From CAIKZJ01 sp964626015 (GTDB lineage Bacteria > Bacteroidota > Ignavibacteria > Tepidaquicellales > Tepidaquicellaceae): a stretch of DNA of 53,129 nucleotides. The number at the start of each line of letters is the position of its first letter. Position 1 is the first letter of the stretch. The notes beneath the pieces are model-generated. The model had not been told where the DNA came from and did no database searches. It saw only the letters and a program-made list of their open reading frames with translations. The translations under genes and the position numbers were made by a program. Below, one piece after another: positions 28,765 through 36,510 of the stretch. The stretch is taken from the NCBI GenBank assembly GCA_964626015.1, contig CAZVCC010000017.1, positions 1 through 53,129 of the forward strand, in the 5' to 3' direction.

Positions 28765-30123
28765 TTAATGTCCAACACCAAAATACCCAAATCCAATTTT
28801 TCTAATCTCTTCAGCATCAAGAATATTCCTGCCGTCAAAAATACTGCATGGCTTTCTCATAAGTCCATAGATCTTTTTATAATCAAGCGACTTATAAACG
28901 TCCCACTCAGTCATAATTGCAATCGCATCCGCATGTTCCGCTGCTTTGTAAGGATTATCGGTAAACTCTACCTTGCCCTTAAATTCTTTTAAATCTATTT
29001 TAGTATTTCCCAGCGCTTTCGGGTCAGTTATCACAATATGAGCATTTTCTTCCGCCATATATTTTGCAGCATAAAACGCCGGTGTTTCCCTTGTGTCGCC
29101 AGTGTTCGCTTTGAATGCATACCCAAACATCGCTATCTTTTTTCCCGACAAAGTATTAAACATGTTCTTTATCATCCTATTCACAAACCTCTTCGTCTGG
29201 TAATCGTTCATCCTTATGACCCATTCCCAGTACTCAGCAACTTCATGAAGTCCCATCGATTCACTAATATAAACCAGATTCAAAATATCTTTCTTAAAAC
29301 ATGAACCTCCAAATCCAACACTTGCATTTAAAAACTTCGGTCCGATTCTCGAATCCATGCCGATTGCTTTGCTAAGTTCCTCTACATTCGCACCCGTCAC
29401 TTCGCACAAAGCTGAAATGCTGTTTATTGATGATATTCTTTGAGCTAAAAAAGCATTAGCTGTTAATTTCGAAAGTTCTGAACTCCATATATTGCTCATT
29501 ATTATTTTTTCTTTTGGCACCCAGTTCATGTATAAATCTGCCAATTCCTGCCTTGCTTTCCTGCCCGATTCAGTCTCGTATGAACCTATCAGCACCCTGT
29601 CAGGATTTATTAAATCATTAACCGCGGTACCTTCAGCTAAGAATTCCGGATTAGATAATACTTCAAACTTTAAACCTTTCTCGTTGCTTCCGAGTATCGC
29701 ATTTAGTGTCTCGGCAGTCTTAACAGGAAGGGTGCTTTTTTCGACAACAATCTTCCCTTCATCAGAATTCTCAATGATACTCCGTGCTGTGCTTTCAACA
29801 AACTGAAGGTCAGACGCTCTGCCTTTGCCCTCGCCGAATTGCTTTGTTGGTGTGTTGACGGATATAAAAAGAATTTCAGATTCCTTAATTGCTTTACCCA
29901 CATCAGTCGTAAAGAATAAGTTCTTACCTCTGACAGATGTTACTACCTCCAGCAACCCCGGCTCGAATATCGGCAGCTCATCCGTCTTCCAAGCATTAAT
30001 TTTTTCTTTATTTATATCCGTAACAGTAATCTTATACTCGGGACATTTCGCTGCAATCACCGCCATCGTGGGACCGCCAACATACCCCGCCCCAATACAA
30101 CAAACTTTTTTCTTATATTTCAT
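28765..30123 (-). CDS. ugd: UDP-glucose 6-dehydrogenase, eukaryote-like type
   Basis: Oxidises UDP-glucose to UDP-glucuronate with two NAD+. The 452-residue protein has the NAD site KVCCIGAGYVGGPTMAVIAA, the segments FISVNTPTKQFGEGKGRA and LSNPEFLAEGTAVNDL, and the catalytic cysteine in SVGFGGSCFKKD. From recalled sequence, the whole chain, including WSSELSKLTANAFLAQRISS and KKIAMFGYAFK, follows animal UGDH much more closely than typical bacterial Ugd, and the length also fits. It lies on the same strand as the polysaccharide cluster but 745 bases upstream of it. It could feed uronic acids that AsnB and the bi-domain enzyme then modify. The 5' flank ends in a minisatellite array. Confidence 0.95.
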   Translation of the reverse strand: MKYKKKVCCIGAGYVGGPTMAVIAAKCPEYKITVTDINKEKINAWKTDELPIFEPGLLEVVTSVRGKNLFFTTDVGKAIKESEILFISVNTPTKQFGEGKGRASDLQFVESTARSIIENSDEGKIVVEKSTLPVKTAETLNAILGSNEKGLKFEVLSNPEFLAEGTAVNDLINPDRVLIGSYETESGRKARQELADLYMNWVPKEKIIMSNIWSSELSKLTANAFLAQRISSINSISALCEVTGANVEELSKAIGMDSRIGPKFLNASVGFGGSCFKKDILNLVYISESMGLHEVAEYWEWVIRMNDYQTKRFVNRMIKNMFNTLSGKKIAMFGYAFKANTGDTRETPAFYAAKYMAEENAHIVITDPKALGNTKIDLKEFKGKVEFTDNPYKAAEHADAIAIMTEWDVYKSLDYKKIYGLMRKPCSIFDGRNILDAEEIRKIGFGYFGVGH

Positions 30124-30164
30124 ATCATTAATTATATTTAAAATATTTAATATTCTTCAAGCAC

Positions 30165-30307
30165 TTAACTGCTCTTACTGTTCTTACTGCTCTTACTGCT
30201 CTTACTGTTCTTGACTGCTCTTGACTGCTCTTGTCTGCTCTTACTGCTCTTACTGCTCTTACTGCTCTTACTGCTCTTACTGCTCTTACTGCTCTTTCTG
30301 CTCTTTC
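30165..30307. repeat. Minisatellite array 1 (9-10-bp units, ACTGCTCTT)
   Basis: About fifteen head-to-tail units. Most are 9-bp tgctcttac; a central stretch has 10-bp actgctcttg units. It lies between the ugd start and the four-helix-bundle gene and runs into the last codons of the latter. Plus-strand frames through it give meaningless Cys-Ser-Tyr repeats. Confidence 0.9.
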
Positions 30308-30651
30308 AAAACTTTAATCAATCCCGAAATCATCTTTCTTAATTCCAATATATTAACAAGTATCGCATCCTTTTTATCTTTACCTAACAGACCTAATCTT
30401 TCAGAAATTAGAATTTGTGTCTCTAACTCCAAGCAGCTGCCGTAAGAAATATATAAAAAATGAACAAATTCTTTATTCGAATTTCTTCCGGATCCTTCTG
30501 CTATATTAGAAGGTATAGAAAAAGCAGCTCTTCTCATCTGATTTGTAATACCATAAATCTCATCTTTTGGAAAAGATTTTGTAATATCATACACTTTCAC
30601 AACAAAATCCACCCCCTTCTTCCATATCTCCAAATCATTATAAGTCTTCAT
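30286..30651 (-). CDS. Four-helix-bundle protein (23S rRNA-IVS/S23-like family)
   Basis: A 121-residue protein starting MKTYNDLEIWKKGVDFVVKV with the family core KDEIYGITNQMRRAAFSIPS, then NIAEGSGRNSNKEFVHFLYI, and SCLELETQILISERLGL. This all-helical family was first seen in intervening sequences of 23S rRNA genes, is structurally related to the Avd protein of diversity-generating elements, and is widespread as stand-alone genes of unknown role. The last residues (KEQKEQ) and the TAA stop are encoded by units of the adjoining array, and another array begins about 38 bases before its start. No rRNA or reverse transcriptase is nearby, so function is not assigned. Confidence 0.9.
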   Translation of the reverse strand: MKTYNDLEIWKKGVDFVVKVYDITKSFPKDEIYGITNQMRRAAFSIPSNIAEGSGRNSNKEFVHFLYISYGSCLELETQILISERLGLLGKDKKDAILVNILELRKMISGLIKVLKEQKEQ

Positions 30652-30688
30652 GCCATTGTTATTTAAATTTTCTTAATCTTGCTATATC

Positions 30689-31125
30689 TTAACTGCTCTT
30701 TCCGCTCTTGACCGCTCTTTCCGCTCTTGACCACTCTTGACTGCTCTTGACTGCTCTTGACTGCTCTTTCCGCTCTTGACTGCTCTTGACTGCTCTTTCC
30801 GCTCTTGATTGCTCTTGACTGCTCTTGACTGCTCTTGACTGTTCTTGACTGCTCTTGACTGCTCTTGACTGCTCTTTCCGCTCTTGATTGCTCTTGACTG
30901 CTCTTGACTGCTCTTGACTGTTCTTGACTGCTCTTGACTGCTCTTGACTGCTCTTGACCGCTCTTGACCGCTCTTGACCGCTCTTGACCGCTCTTGACTG
31001 CTCTTAACTGCTCTTGACTGCTCTTGACTGCTCTTGTCTGCTCTTGACTGCTCTTTCCGCTCTTGACTGCTCTTAACCGCTCTTAACCGCTCTTGACTGC
31101 TCTTGACTGCTCTTGACTGCTCTAC
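30689..31125. repeat. Minisatellite array 2 (about 43 units of 10 bp, ACTGCTCTTG)
   Basis: A long, slightly variable run of actgctcttg with variants ccgctcttg and ctgctctttc. It fills nearly all the space between the M49-like peptidase stop codon and the four-helix-bundle start. The 10-bp unit shifts frame every copy, so it cannot be a continuous coding repeat. Confidence 0.92.
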
Positions 31126-32708
31126 TCAAAAACAATATCCACTGGTATCCCTGCGGTGTTTACACGTTCAAGGTCTTTTTTCAGCTCTTCTTTAATGAAC
31201 CCGTCTTTTTCAATTAATGATTTTGCTCCCGCATAGTCACCGTCGCCCTGTATCTTCAGAATTTGCTGTGATGAGGAAATGACTGCATCTTTCATCTTTT
31301 TAAAATTCACTGTGTAAGTTCCGTCGGAATTTCTTGTGAATGCACCCTTCTCCTGAAAATAATAGAACCTTACCATATTTGCTTTGCCGTGTGCGCTCGC
31401 AGCTCCGAACCTGCATGAACGGAATATCCCCGCCAGAAAAGTCACGTAGTTATCCATCAGTTCACCGTCTTTCAGTTCGCCCATTTCATAAAGCTTTGTA
31501 ACTAAGTATAGTCCCAGAATATCGGCTTTGCCCTCTTCAAGTCCTGAATATTGTTCTTTCAATGCATCCCTCACAGTACCCGCACCTGTTATCGTATTCT
31601 TAATTCCCAATCCATGAGCAACTTCATGAAACATAACGTTTTCAAAAAATGCGTTGAACTTGCTGTACTTTCTCTGCTCGGGCGTAATCAGCAAATCTGA
31701 AATAGGTGCCATAATTGCGTCGAACTTTGCCTTCATCACATTTTTTAATTGAAGTCTTCTCGAGCCTGATTTCAACTGCACCTCTTCATCGTTTGGTAAA
31801 TTAATTGCAATCGTCTTGCTTCCCGAATTGCAGTCACCCGCATAATATAATGCATCATAAGCGTTCAAGTCAGAATCCGCACCCGCTTCTTCCTGTTTGT
31901 ACTTTTCATCAACAGGCAGTTCCCTTTGAAGCTGCGGCAGAAGCGAAGCAAACTTCTCAAGTTTCTTGCTCCATTCAACATCCTTAACGAGCACGTATGC
32001 TTCGAATGCTGTCTTGTAACCGAAAAGCTGGTCGGTATAATTCTCAATCGGTCCAACTACAAAATCTATTACGTTTGTCTTCATTTCCATCCATGCAAAA
32101 TCACTCGGCTGATAGTTGTCAGTAACAAGTGCTTCGGCTCTCATCTTTAAATACTTCTTTAAACCTGCATCTTCGGCAAGCTCCGATGCCTGCTTTAAAA
32201 GTTCAGCTGCCTTCTTTAACTCCTTTTCGTATGCCTTTGAATACATTACAACTTTGTATTCCCCGCCATCCTTTACAATTATCGAATAAGGACTCAACTT
32301 CAACGGGTCTTTGATTTTTTCAAAATCGCTCTTCGTCATTTCAACAGGATAGAAATTCGCTCCCGCAGGTTTCCCGCCAAAGCCCTGTATGAAAGGCTTC
32401 TCGTCATTTAGCTGATCCCACGGACCGTAGTTAATCAGTGCAAATTGCTTTTCGTAATCATCGTTCAGCCCCGACAGAAATTTTTCCTTATCGCCAAAAT
32501 TCTGCTTCCAGAAAAGGTCATCCATAATTTTTGATATTTCTATCAGAATCGGAATCATCTTCTGTTCGTTAGCAGTCAGCCGGCTTAAATCCGTCTCAAG
32601 TTTAACTTTCTTGAACGCTTCAACTCTCTGTTTTGCGTAATCATTTTGTGAATACATAACCTGTGTGCTTAAAATTAATGCTAATACGATTAAAATAAGT
32701 TTTTTCAT
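31122..32708 (-). CDS. Secreted M49-like (dipeptidyl peptidase III-related) zinc peptidase
   Basis: A 528-residue protein with an N-terminal signal sequence (MKKLILIVLALILSTQVMYS, mature QND). The zinc signature is HEVAHG near residue 360, and the second motif LEEGKADILGLYLV (near 393) matches the EE-x-K/R-A-E/D element of family M49. M49 normally has the six-residue HExxGH motif; this protein has a five-residue HExxH instead. M49 enzymes usually remove dipeptides from peptides. It is exported, so it may serve periplasmic peptide use. Its TAG stop lies exactly at the edge of minisatellite array 2, and array 3 lies upstream of its start. Confidence 0.78.
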   Translation of the reverse strand: MKKLILIVLALILSTQVMYSQNDYAKQRVEAFKKVKLETDLSRLTANEQKMIPILIEISKIMDDLFWKQNFGDKEKFLSGLNDDYEKQFALINYGPWDQLNDEKPFIQGFGGKPAGANFYPVEMTKSDFEKIKDPLKLSPYSIIVKDGGEYKVVMYSKAYEKELKKAAELLKQASELAEDAGLKKYLKMRAEALVTDNYQPSDFAWMEMKTNVIDFVVGPIENYTDQLFGYKTAFEAYVLVKDVEWSKKLEKFASLLPQLQRELPVDEKYKQEEAGADSDLNAYDALYYAGDCNSGSKTIAINLPNDEEVQLKSGSRRLQLKNVMKAKFDAIMAPISDLLITPEQRKYSKFNAFFENVMFHEVAHGLGIKNTITGAGTVRDALKEQYSGLEEGKADILGLYLVTKLYEMGELKDGELMDNYVTFLAGIFRSCRFGAASAHGKANMVRFYYFQEKGAFTRNSDGTYTVNFKKMKDAVISSSQQILKIQGDGDYAGAKSLIEKDGFIKEELKKDLERVNTAGIPVDIVFE

Positions 32709-32851
32709 AATATTAATATTTAAAAGTTTATATAATCTTTGTTTTCAAAATCAAATTAGATATCTAATCATTAATGTATTATTACAACTACAAAATTAAT
32801 CATTTTCCCTGTTCTTTCAAAACCATTCAATATACTCTGATTTCCCAAAAA

Positions 32852-33167
32852 TCTGCTCTTACTGCTCTTACTGCTCTTTCTGCTCTTACTGCTCTTACTG
32901 CTCTTACTGCTCTTACTGCTCTTTCTGCTCTTACTGCTCTTTCTGCTCTTTCTGCTCTTACTGCTCTTACTGCTCTTACGCTCTTACTGCTCTTACTGCT
33001 CTTTCTGCTCTTTCTGCTCTTACTGCTCTTTCTGCTCTTTCTGCTCTTTCTGCTCTTACTGCTCTTACTGCTCTTTCTGCTCTTACTGCTCTTTCTGCTC
33101 TTACTGCTCTTACGCTCTTACTGCTCTTACTGCTCTTACTGCTCTTTCTGCTCTTACTGCTCTTAAA
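32852..33167. repeat. Minisatellite array 3 (about 35 units of 9 bp, TGCTCTTAC/TGCTCTTTC)
   Basis: A 9-bp repeat in the intergenic space between two divergently transcribed genes. Two unit types alternate irregularly, and shortened junctions (cttacgctctta) occur twice. Because the unit is a multiple of three, long frames stay open through it (Ala-Leu-Thr repeats), but these are not genes. It has the same core and orientation as the two arrays 1.7-2.7 kb away. Confidence 0.92.
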
Positions 33168-33205
33168 AGCCTTTATTAAATGATTTAATAGAAGTATCTT
33201 GCATA

Positions 33206-33565
33206 ATGTTTAAGAAAAATAAAGCAACTAATATCAATCTGCTTGAACTAACTCCCGTCCGTATTAATGGACATGAAGAGGTTGACGGGCTCGTGAATAT
33301 TCTCATCCCAAAATTTAAAAAAGAATTCATGAAAAAGATTATCCCTAAAAGTAAATCTAAAGATATTAGGGTTAAACTCGATGAACTCGGCTCTGCAACC
33401 TGGCTCGCAATAGACGGTAACAAAAAGGTTCTATCTATCGTAGATGAACTTAAGCTTTCGTTCGGTGAAAAAATTGAACCCGCTGCAGAAAGAATCTCTA
33501 AATTTATTAATGGTTTGTACGCAAATAATTTATTATACTTTAAAGAATTAAGAAAGGAAAAATAA
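33206..33565 (+). CDS. PqqD-like winged-helix (RRE-type) small protein
   Basis: A 119-residue protein whose order of motifs (TPVRINGHEEVDGLVNILIP, then VKLDELGSATWLAIDGNKKV, then a C-terminal helix AERISKFINGLY) fits the PqqD/RRE fold used to hold peptide substrates of modifying enzymes. It lacks a neighbouring radical-SAM or precursor peptide gene. It sits one base before pepD, so both are one transcription unit. A role as a peptide-binding partner is possible but unproven; the family call is by motif only. Confidence 0.7.
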   Translation: MFKKNKATNINLLELTPVRINGHEEVDGLVNILIPKFKKEFMKKIIPKSKSKDIRVKLDELGSATWLAIDGNKKVLSIVDELKLSFGEKIEPAAERISKFINGLYANNLLYFKELRKEK

Positions 33566-33566
33566 A

Positions 33567-35033
33567 ATGGCAGTTTTAAATGCTCTTAAACCCTCGGCTA
33601 TCTGGACGCATTTCGAAGAAATGTGCGCTATCCCCCATCCTTCAAAACATGAAGACGCAATGCGCCGGTATGTAATCGACTTTGCTAAGAAAAATAATCT
33701 TGAGTATGAAGTCGATGCCGTTGGTAATGTCGTTATCCGTAAACCCGCAACTAAAGGCTTCGAAGATAGAAAAGGGGTTATTCTACAGGGACACCTTGAT
33801 ATGGTACCTCAGGCTAATAGCGATACAAAACACGATTTTGAAAAAGATCCCATTAAACCTCGTATCGACGGCGAATGGGTTAAAGCTACTGGTACAACCC
33901 TCGGTGCCGATAATGGTATGGGTGTATGCGCCGCGCTTGCCGTACTCGAAGCTAAAGACTTGAGCCATGGACCTATTGAAGCTCTCTTTACAATCGATGA
34001 AGAAACAGGTATGACAGGTGCTTTCGGTTTGAAACCCGGATACCTGAAGGGCGATATTTTAATGAACTTAGATTCAGAAGATGAAGGTGAATTGTTCATA
34101 GGCTGTGCAGGCGGTACAAACGCTCTCGCTGAGTTCAAATATGAAATTAATCCTGTTCCGAAAGATAGTGCTTCGTACAAAATCATCGTTAAAGGTCTCA
34201 AAGGCGGTCACTCTGGCTGCGATATACATCTGTACCGCGGAAACTCAAATAAAATTATTTTCCGTTTTCTGAGAATGGCTGAACGTAATTTCGGTCTAAG
34301 AATCGCATCAGTTGAAGGTGGTACTCTTAGGAATGCTATACCCCGCGAAGCCCATGCAGTAGTCGTTGTTCCTTCTGCTAAAGCAAAAGATTTTGAATCC
34401 GCTTTAAAGAATTTCGAATCTACTCTTAGAAATGAATTCGCAACTGCTGACCCGGGTCTTGAAATTAAACTTGAAAAAGCTGATATGCCCGATGGCGTTA
34501 TCGACCAGAAGTCACAGAAGAATGTAATCAATTGTATTTTCGCATTACCTAACAATGTTATCAGAATGAGCAACGATATGCCCGGTCTTGTTGAAACATC
34601 AACAAATCTCGCAATCGTAAAATCAGACGATGCCGAAAAGAAAATTTCTGTTATCTGCTTGCTTAGAAGCTCTGTCGATAGCGGCAAAGAAGCTCTTGAA
34701 AGAAAAATGGAATCTGTGTTTGAACTCGCTGGTGCATCAAAGATTGTTTTCGACGGTCAGTATCCCGGCTGGAAACCAAACCCGAATTCTGCGATTCTTA
34801 AAGTTATGATTGAAGGCTACAAAAAACAGTTTGGTAAAGAACCAAAGATTAGCGCTATCCATGCAGGTCTTGAATGCGGACTTATTGGCGGTGTGTTCCC
34901 GAATCTCGATATGATTTCTTTCGGACCAACTATCCGTAACCCGCATTCACCCGATGAAATGGTGAACATTGCAACTGTCCAAAAGTTCTGGGATTATCTC
35001 GTTGAAACTCTGAAAAACGTCCCAAAGAAATAA
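33567..35033 (+). CDS. pepD: Cytosol non-specific dipeptidase / aminoacyl-histidine dipeptidase (M20)
   Basis: A 488-residue two-zinc peptidase of the M20 PepD type that cleaves dipeptides in the cytoplasm. Metal and catalytic residues are seen in LQGHLDMVPQ (His76, Asp78), LGADNGMG (Asp115), and DEETGMTG (Glu145, Glu146), with later SAIHAGLECG and HSPDEM. Length is usual for PepD. The start follows the PqqD-like stop by one base, and a purine-rich gaaaggaaaa lies ahead of the ATG. A strong hairpin terminator follows. Confidence 0.95.
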   Translation: MAVLNALKPSAIWTHFEEMCAIPHPSKHEDAMRRYVIDFAKKNNLEYEVDAVGNVVIRKPATKGFEDRKGVILQGHLDMVPQANSDTKHDFEKDPIKPRIDGEWVKATGTTLGADNGMGVCAALAVLEAKDLSHGPIEALFTIDEETGMTGAFGLKPGYLKGDILMNLDSEDEGELFIGCAGGTNALAEFKYEINPVPKDSASYKIIVKGLKGGHSGCDIHLYRGNSNKIIFRFLRMAERNFGLRIASVEGGTLRNAIPREAHAVVVVPSAKAKDFESALKNFESTLRNEFATADPGLEIKLEKADMPDGVIDQKSQKNVINCIFALPNNVIRMSNDMPGLVETSTNLAIVKSDDAEKKISVICLLRSSVDSGKEALERKMESVFELAGASKIVFDGQYPGWKPNPNSAILKVMIEGYKKQFGKEPKISAIHAGLECGLIGGVFPNLDMISFGPTIRNPHSPDEMVNIATVQKFWDYLVETLKNVPKK

Positions 35034-35055
35034 ATTAATTTCTATAATATAATTA

Positions 35056-35083
35056 AAAGCCGGAAGTGAATACTTCCGGCTTT
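35056..35083. terminator. Rho-independent, probably bidirectional terminator
   Basis: Perfect stem aaagccggaagt / acttccggcttt with a four-base loop, with A and T runs on the two sides. It lies between the convergent pepD and ATP-grasp genes. Confidence 0.9.
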
Positions 35084-35088
35084 ATTAT

Positions 35089-36024
35089 TTAATATATGAT
35101 CATCTCTTTCAATACCGCTTCCGCATAATCAACCGCCGACTCAGGCTTTGTCCTGAACCATAACTCAGGCTCAATAAGCTCCAGCTCCGATACAGCAAGG
35201 TTTCCGTCATTATCCTTTATTGCATCAACCCTCCCGTAAACAGGAATAGGATTACACAAAGATACAATCAATTCCGCAAACTCGATCTCTTGCTTGCTCG
35301 CCGTGTATTCATGCACAGTCCCGCCGTAATCATCCTGCACTCTGAAGTCCCCTGCCTTTGCCCTTTTTAAGACAGCATGCGAAAACTTCCCGCCAAAAAC
35401 AACGAATGTTAATTCCCCCTCCTCTATGACACTGTACTGAAATTCCTGAAGCATCATCGCTTCATTCTCTATCAATTCCCTGTAAATCTTTTCGTGTTCA
35501 AAAAGATTAACCTTATCAATCTTGTAGGTATGCCTTCCGCCGCCGGAAACAACTGGTTTTAATATGGAATCTTTCCATCCCGAATTCATAAATATATCAG
35601 TTAACGCTCTGTCATCACCCTTTTCAATGAATATAGTCTTCGGTATGTTAACGCCCTTTTTATTTAAATCAAGCAGATAGTGTTTATCAACGTTCCAGAG
35701 GATTGTCTCTATTCGGTTTATTAACTTCGTTTTTTTACTTACTTCTTCAAGCCATTTAGAAAACTCTTCATACCTGTCAAAATAATCCCATGTAGTTTTA
35801 AATATTGCATACTCGGTTTCCGTCCAGTCAAAACCGTCATCGTCCCAGTTTGTTCTTCCGACTCTTAATCCCTTCTGCTCTAACGCTGTCTTCGCAAAAT
35901 TGTCTTCTAAAAGTACGTTCTGTACATATTCGTCCTTTGTCTCAGGATTTATAAACCTGGAGTCAGTCAGTATAACAATGTCGTATTTCTTTTTTAAACT
36001 CATGAATTTAATTTCGTACAACAT
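35089..36024 (-). CDS. ATP-grasp domain protein (RimK/glutathione synthetase-like)
   Basis: A 311-residue enzyme. A central segment (SILKPVVSGGGRHTYKID near 145-165) and MLQEFQYSVIEEGELTFVVF (near 190-210) followed by GRVDAIKDN and LELIEPELWF are ATP-grasp features of carboxylate-amine ligases. The WFRTKPESAVDYAEAVL ending occurs in small family members of unknown substrate. The longest frame begins at 36024, but the Met at 36003 (MSLKKKYDIVILTDS) fits the family start better. It is single, convergent with pepD. The ligated substrates are unknown. Confidence 0.8.
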   Translation of the reverse strand: MLYEIKFMSLKKKYDIVILTDSRFINPETKDEYVQNVLLEDNFAKTALEQKGLRVGRTNWDDDGFDWTETEYAIFKTTWDYFDRYEEFSKWLEEVSKKTKLINRIETILWNVDKHYLLDLNKKGVNIPKTIFIEKGDDRALTDIFMNSGWKDSILKPVVSGGGRHTYKIDKVNLFEHEKIYRELIENEAMMLQEFQYSVIEEGELTFVVFGGKFSHAVLKRAKAGDFRVQDDYGGTVHEYTASKQEIEFAELIVSLCNPIPVYGRVDAIKDNDGNLAVSELELIEPELWFRTKPESAVDYAEAVLKEMIIY

Positions 36025-36510
36025 ACACTAAATATTTTTTCTTTTCAACGGAATTATTTTCTTCCAATCATTGTTTAAAAAATATAATATACTAAGTATA
36101 TTATACTAAGTGTTTCAATTTTGCTAATAAACACTCCGTTATTTCATTACAAATCGCAAAATTTAAAGCAATTAACTGTATTTACAGTATGATATCCATT
36201 TTCTCTATTCATATCCACTTTAAATCTGCTTTATAGCCACTATAAACTCAGTCTTATTTCCTGAATACTTCGTTCATTTGCCTGACTCGCTTACTCTGCG
36301 CTTAACCCACAGTTAAACTCCTTCATAAAACCGGCTTATCATTACATTTATCCCAACTATAAAACCATAAAATAACGCTGCCCCCATTTTTCGCTTTTTC
36401 TTCATTTCTTTCATATTTGAATTGATTTTCCTCCTTAAATCACTTATTTTTCATGTTTGTTTTAACTTAATTTTATAACACTAAACATATTTAAAGGAGT
36501 TGTTTCGGTA
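36025..36510. other. 486-base divergent intergenic region
   Basis: Separates the ATP-grasp gene from the PpiD-like gene and should hold both promoters. A near-palindrome aatatactaagtatatt (about 36090-36106) with a half copy directly after it is the only structured element. No gene or RNA is recognised. Confidence 0.4.
36494..36499 (+). promoter_or_regulatory. Shine-Dalgarno site AAGGAG for the PpiD-like gene
   Basis: The AAGGAG hexamer ends eleven bases before ATG 36511. It supports this start, which also leaves a short cytoplasmic tail before the membrane helix. Confidence 0.6.

Noticed and set aside
29825..30445. Plus-strand frames with Cys-Ser-Tyr repeats
   Set aside because: Produced by the 9-bp TGCTCTTAC array and by the antisense of ugd and the four-helix-bundle gene.
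30286..30651. Diversity-generating retroelement, because the protein is Avd-related
   Set aside because: No reverse transcriptase, template repeat or variable repeat is present nearby.
30689..31125. CRISPR array
   Set aside because: Units are 10 bp and directly adjacent, with no unique spacers and no cas genes in the window.
32774..33166. 130-residue open frame of Ala-Leu-Thr/Ser repeats
   Set aside because: It is only the 9-bp array read in a stop-free frame; no family, ribosome site or codon pattern supports a protein.
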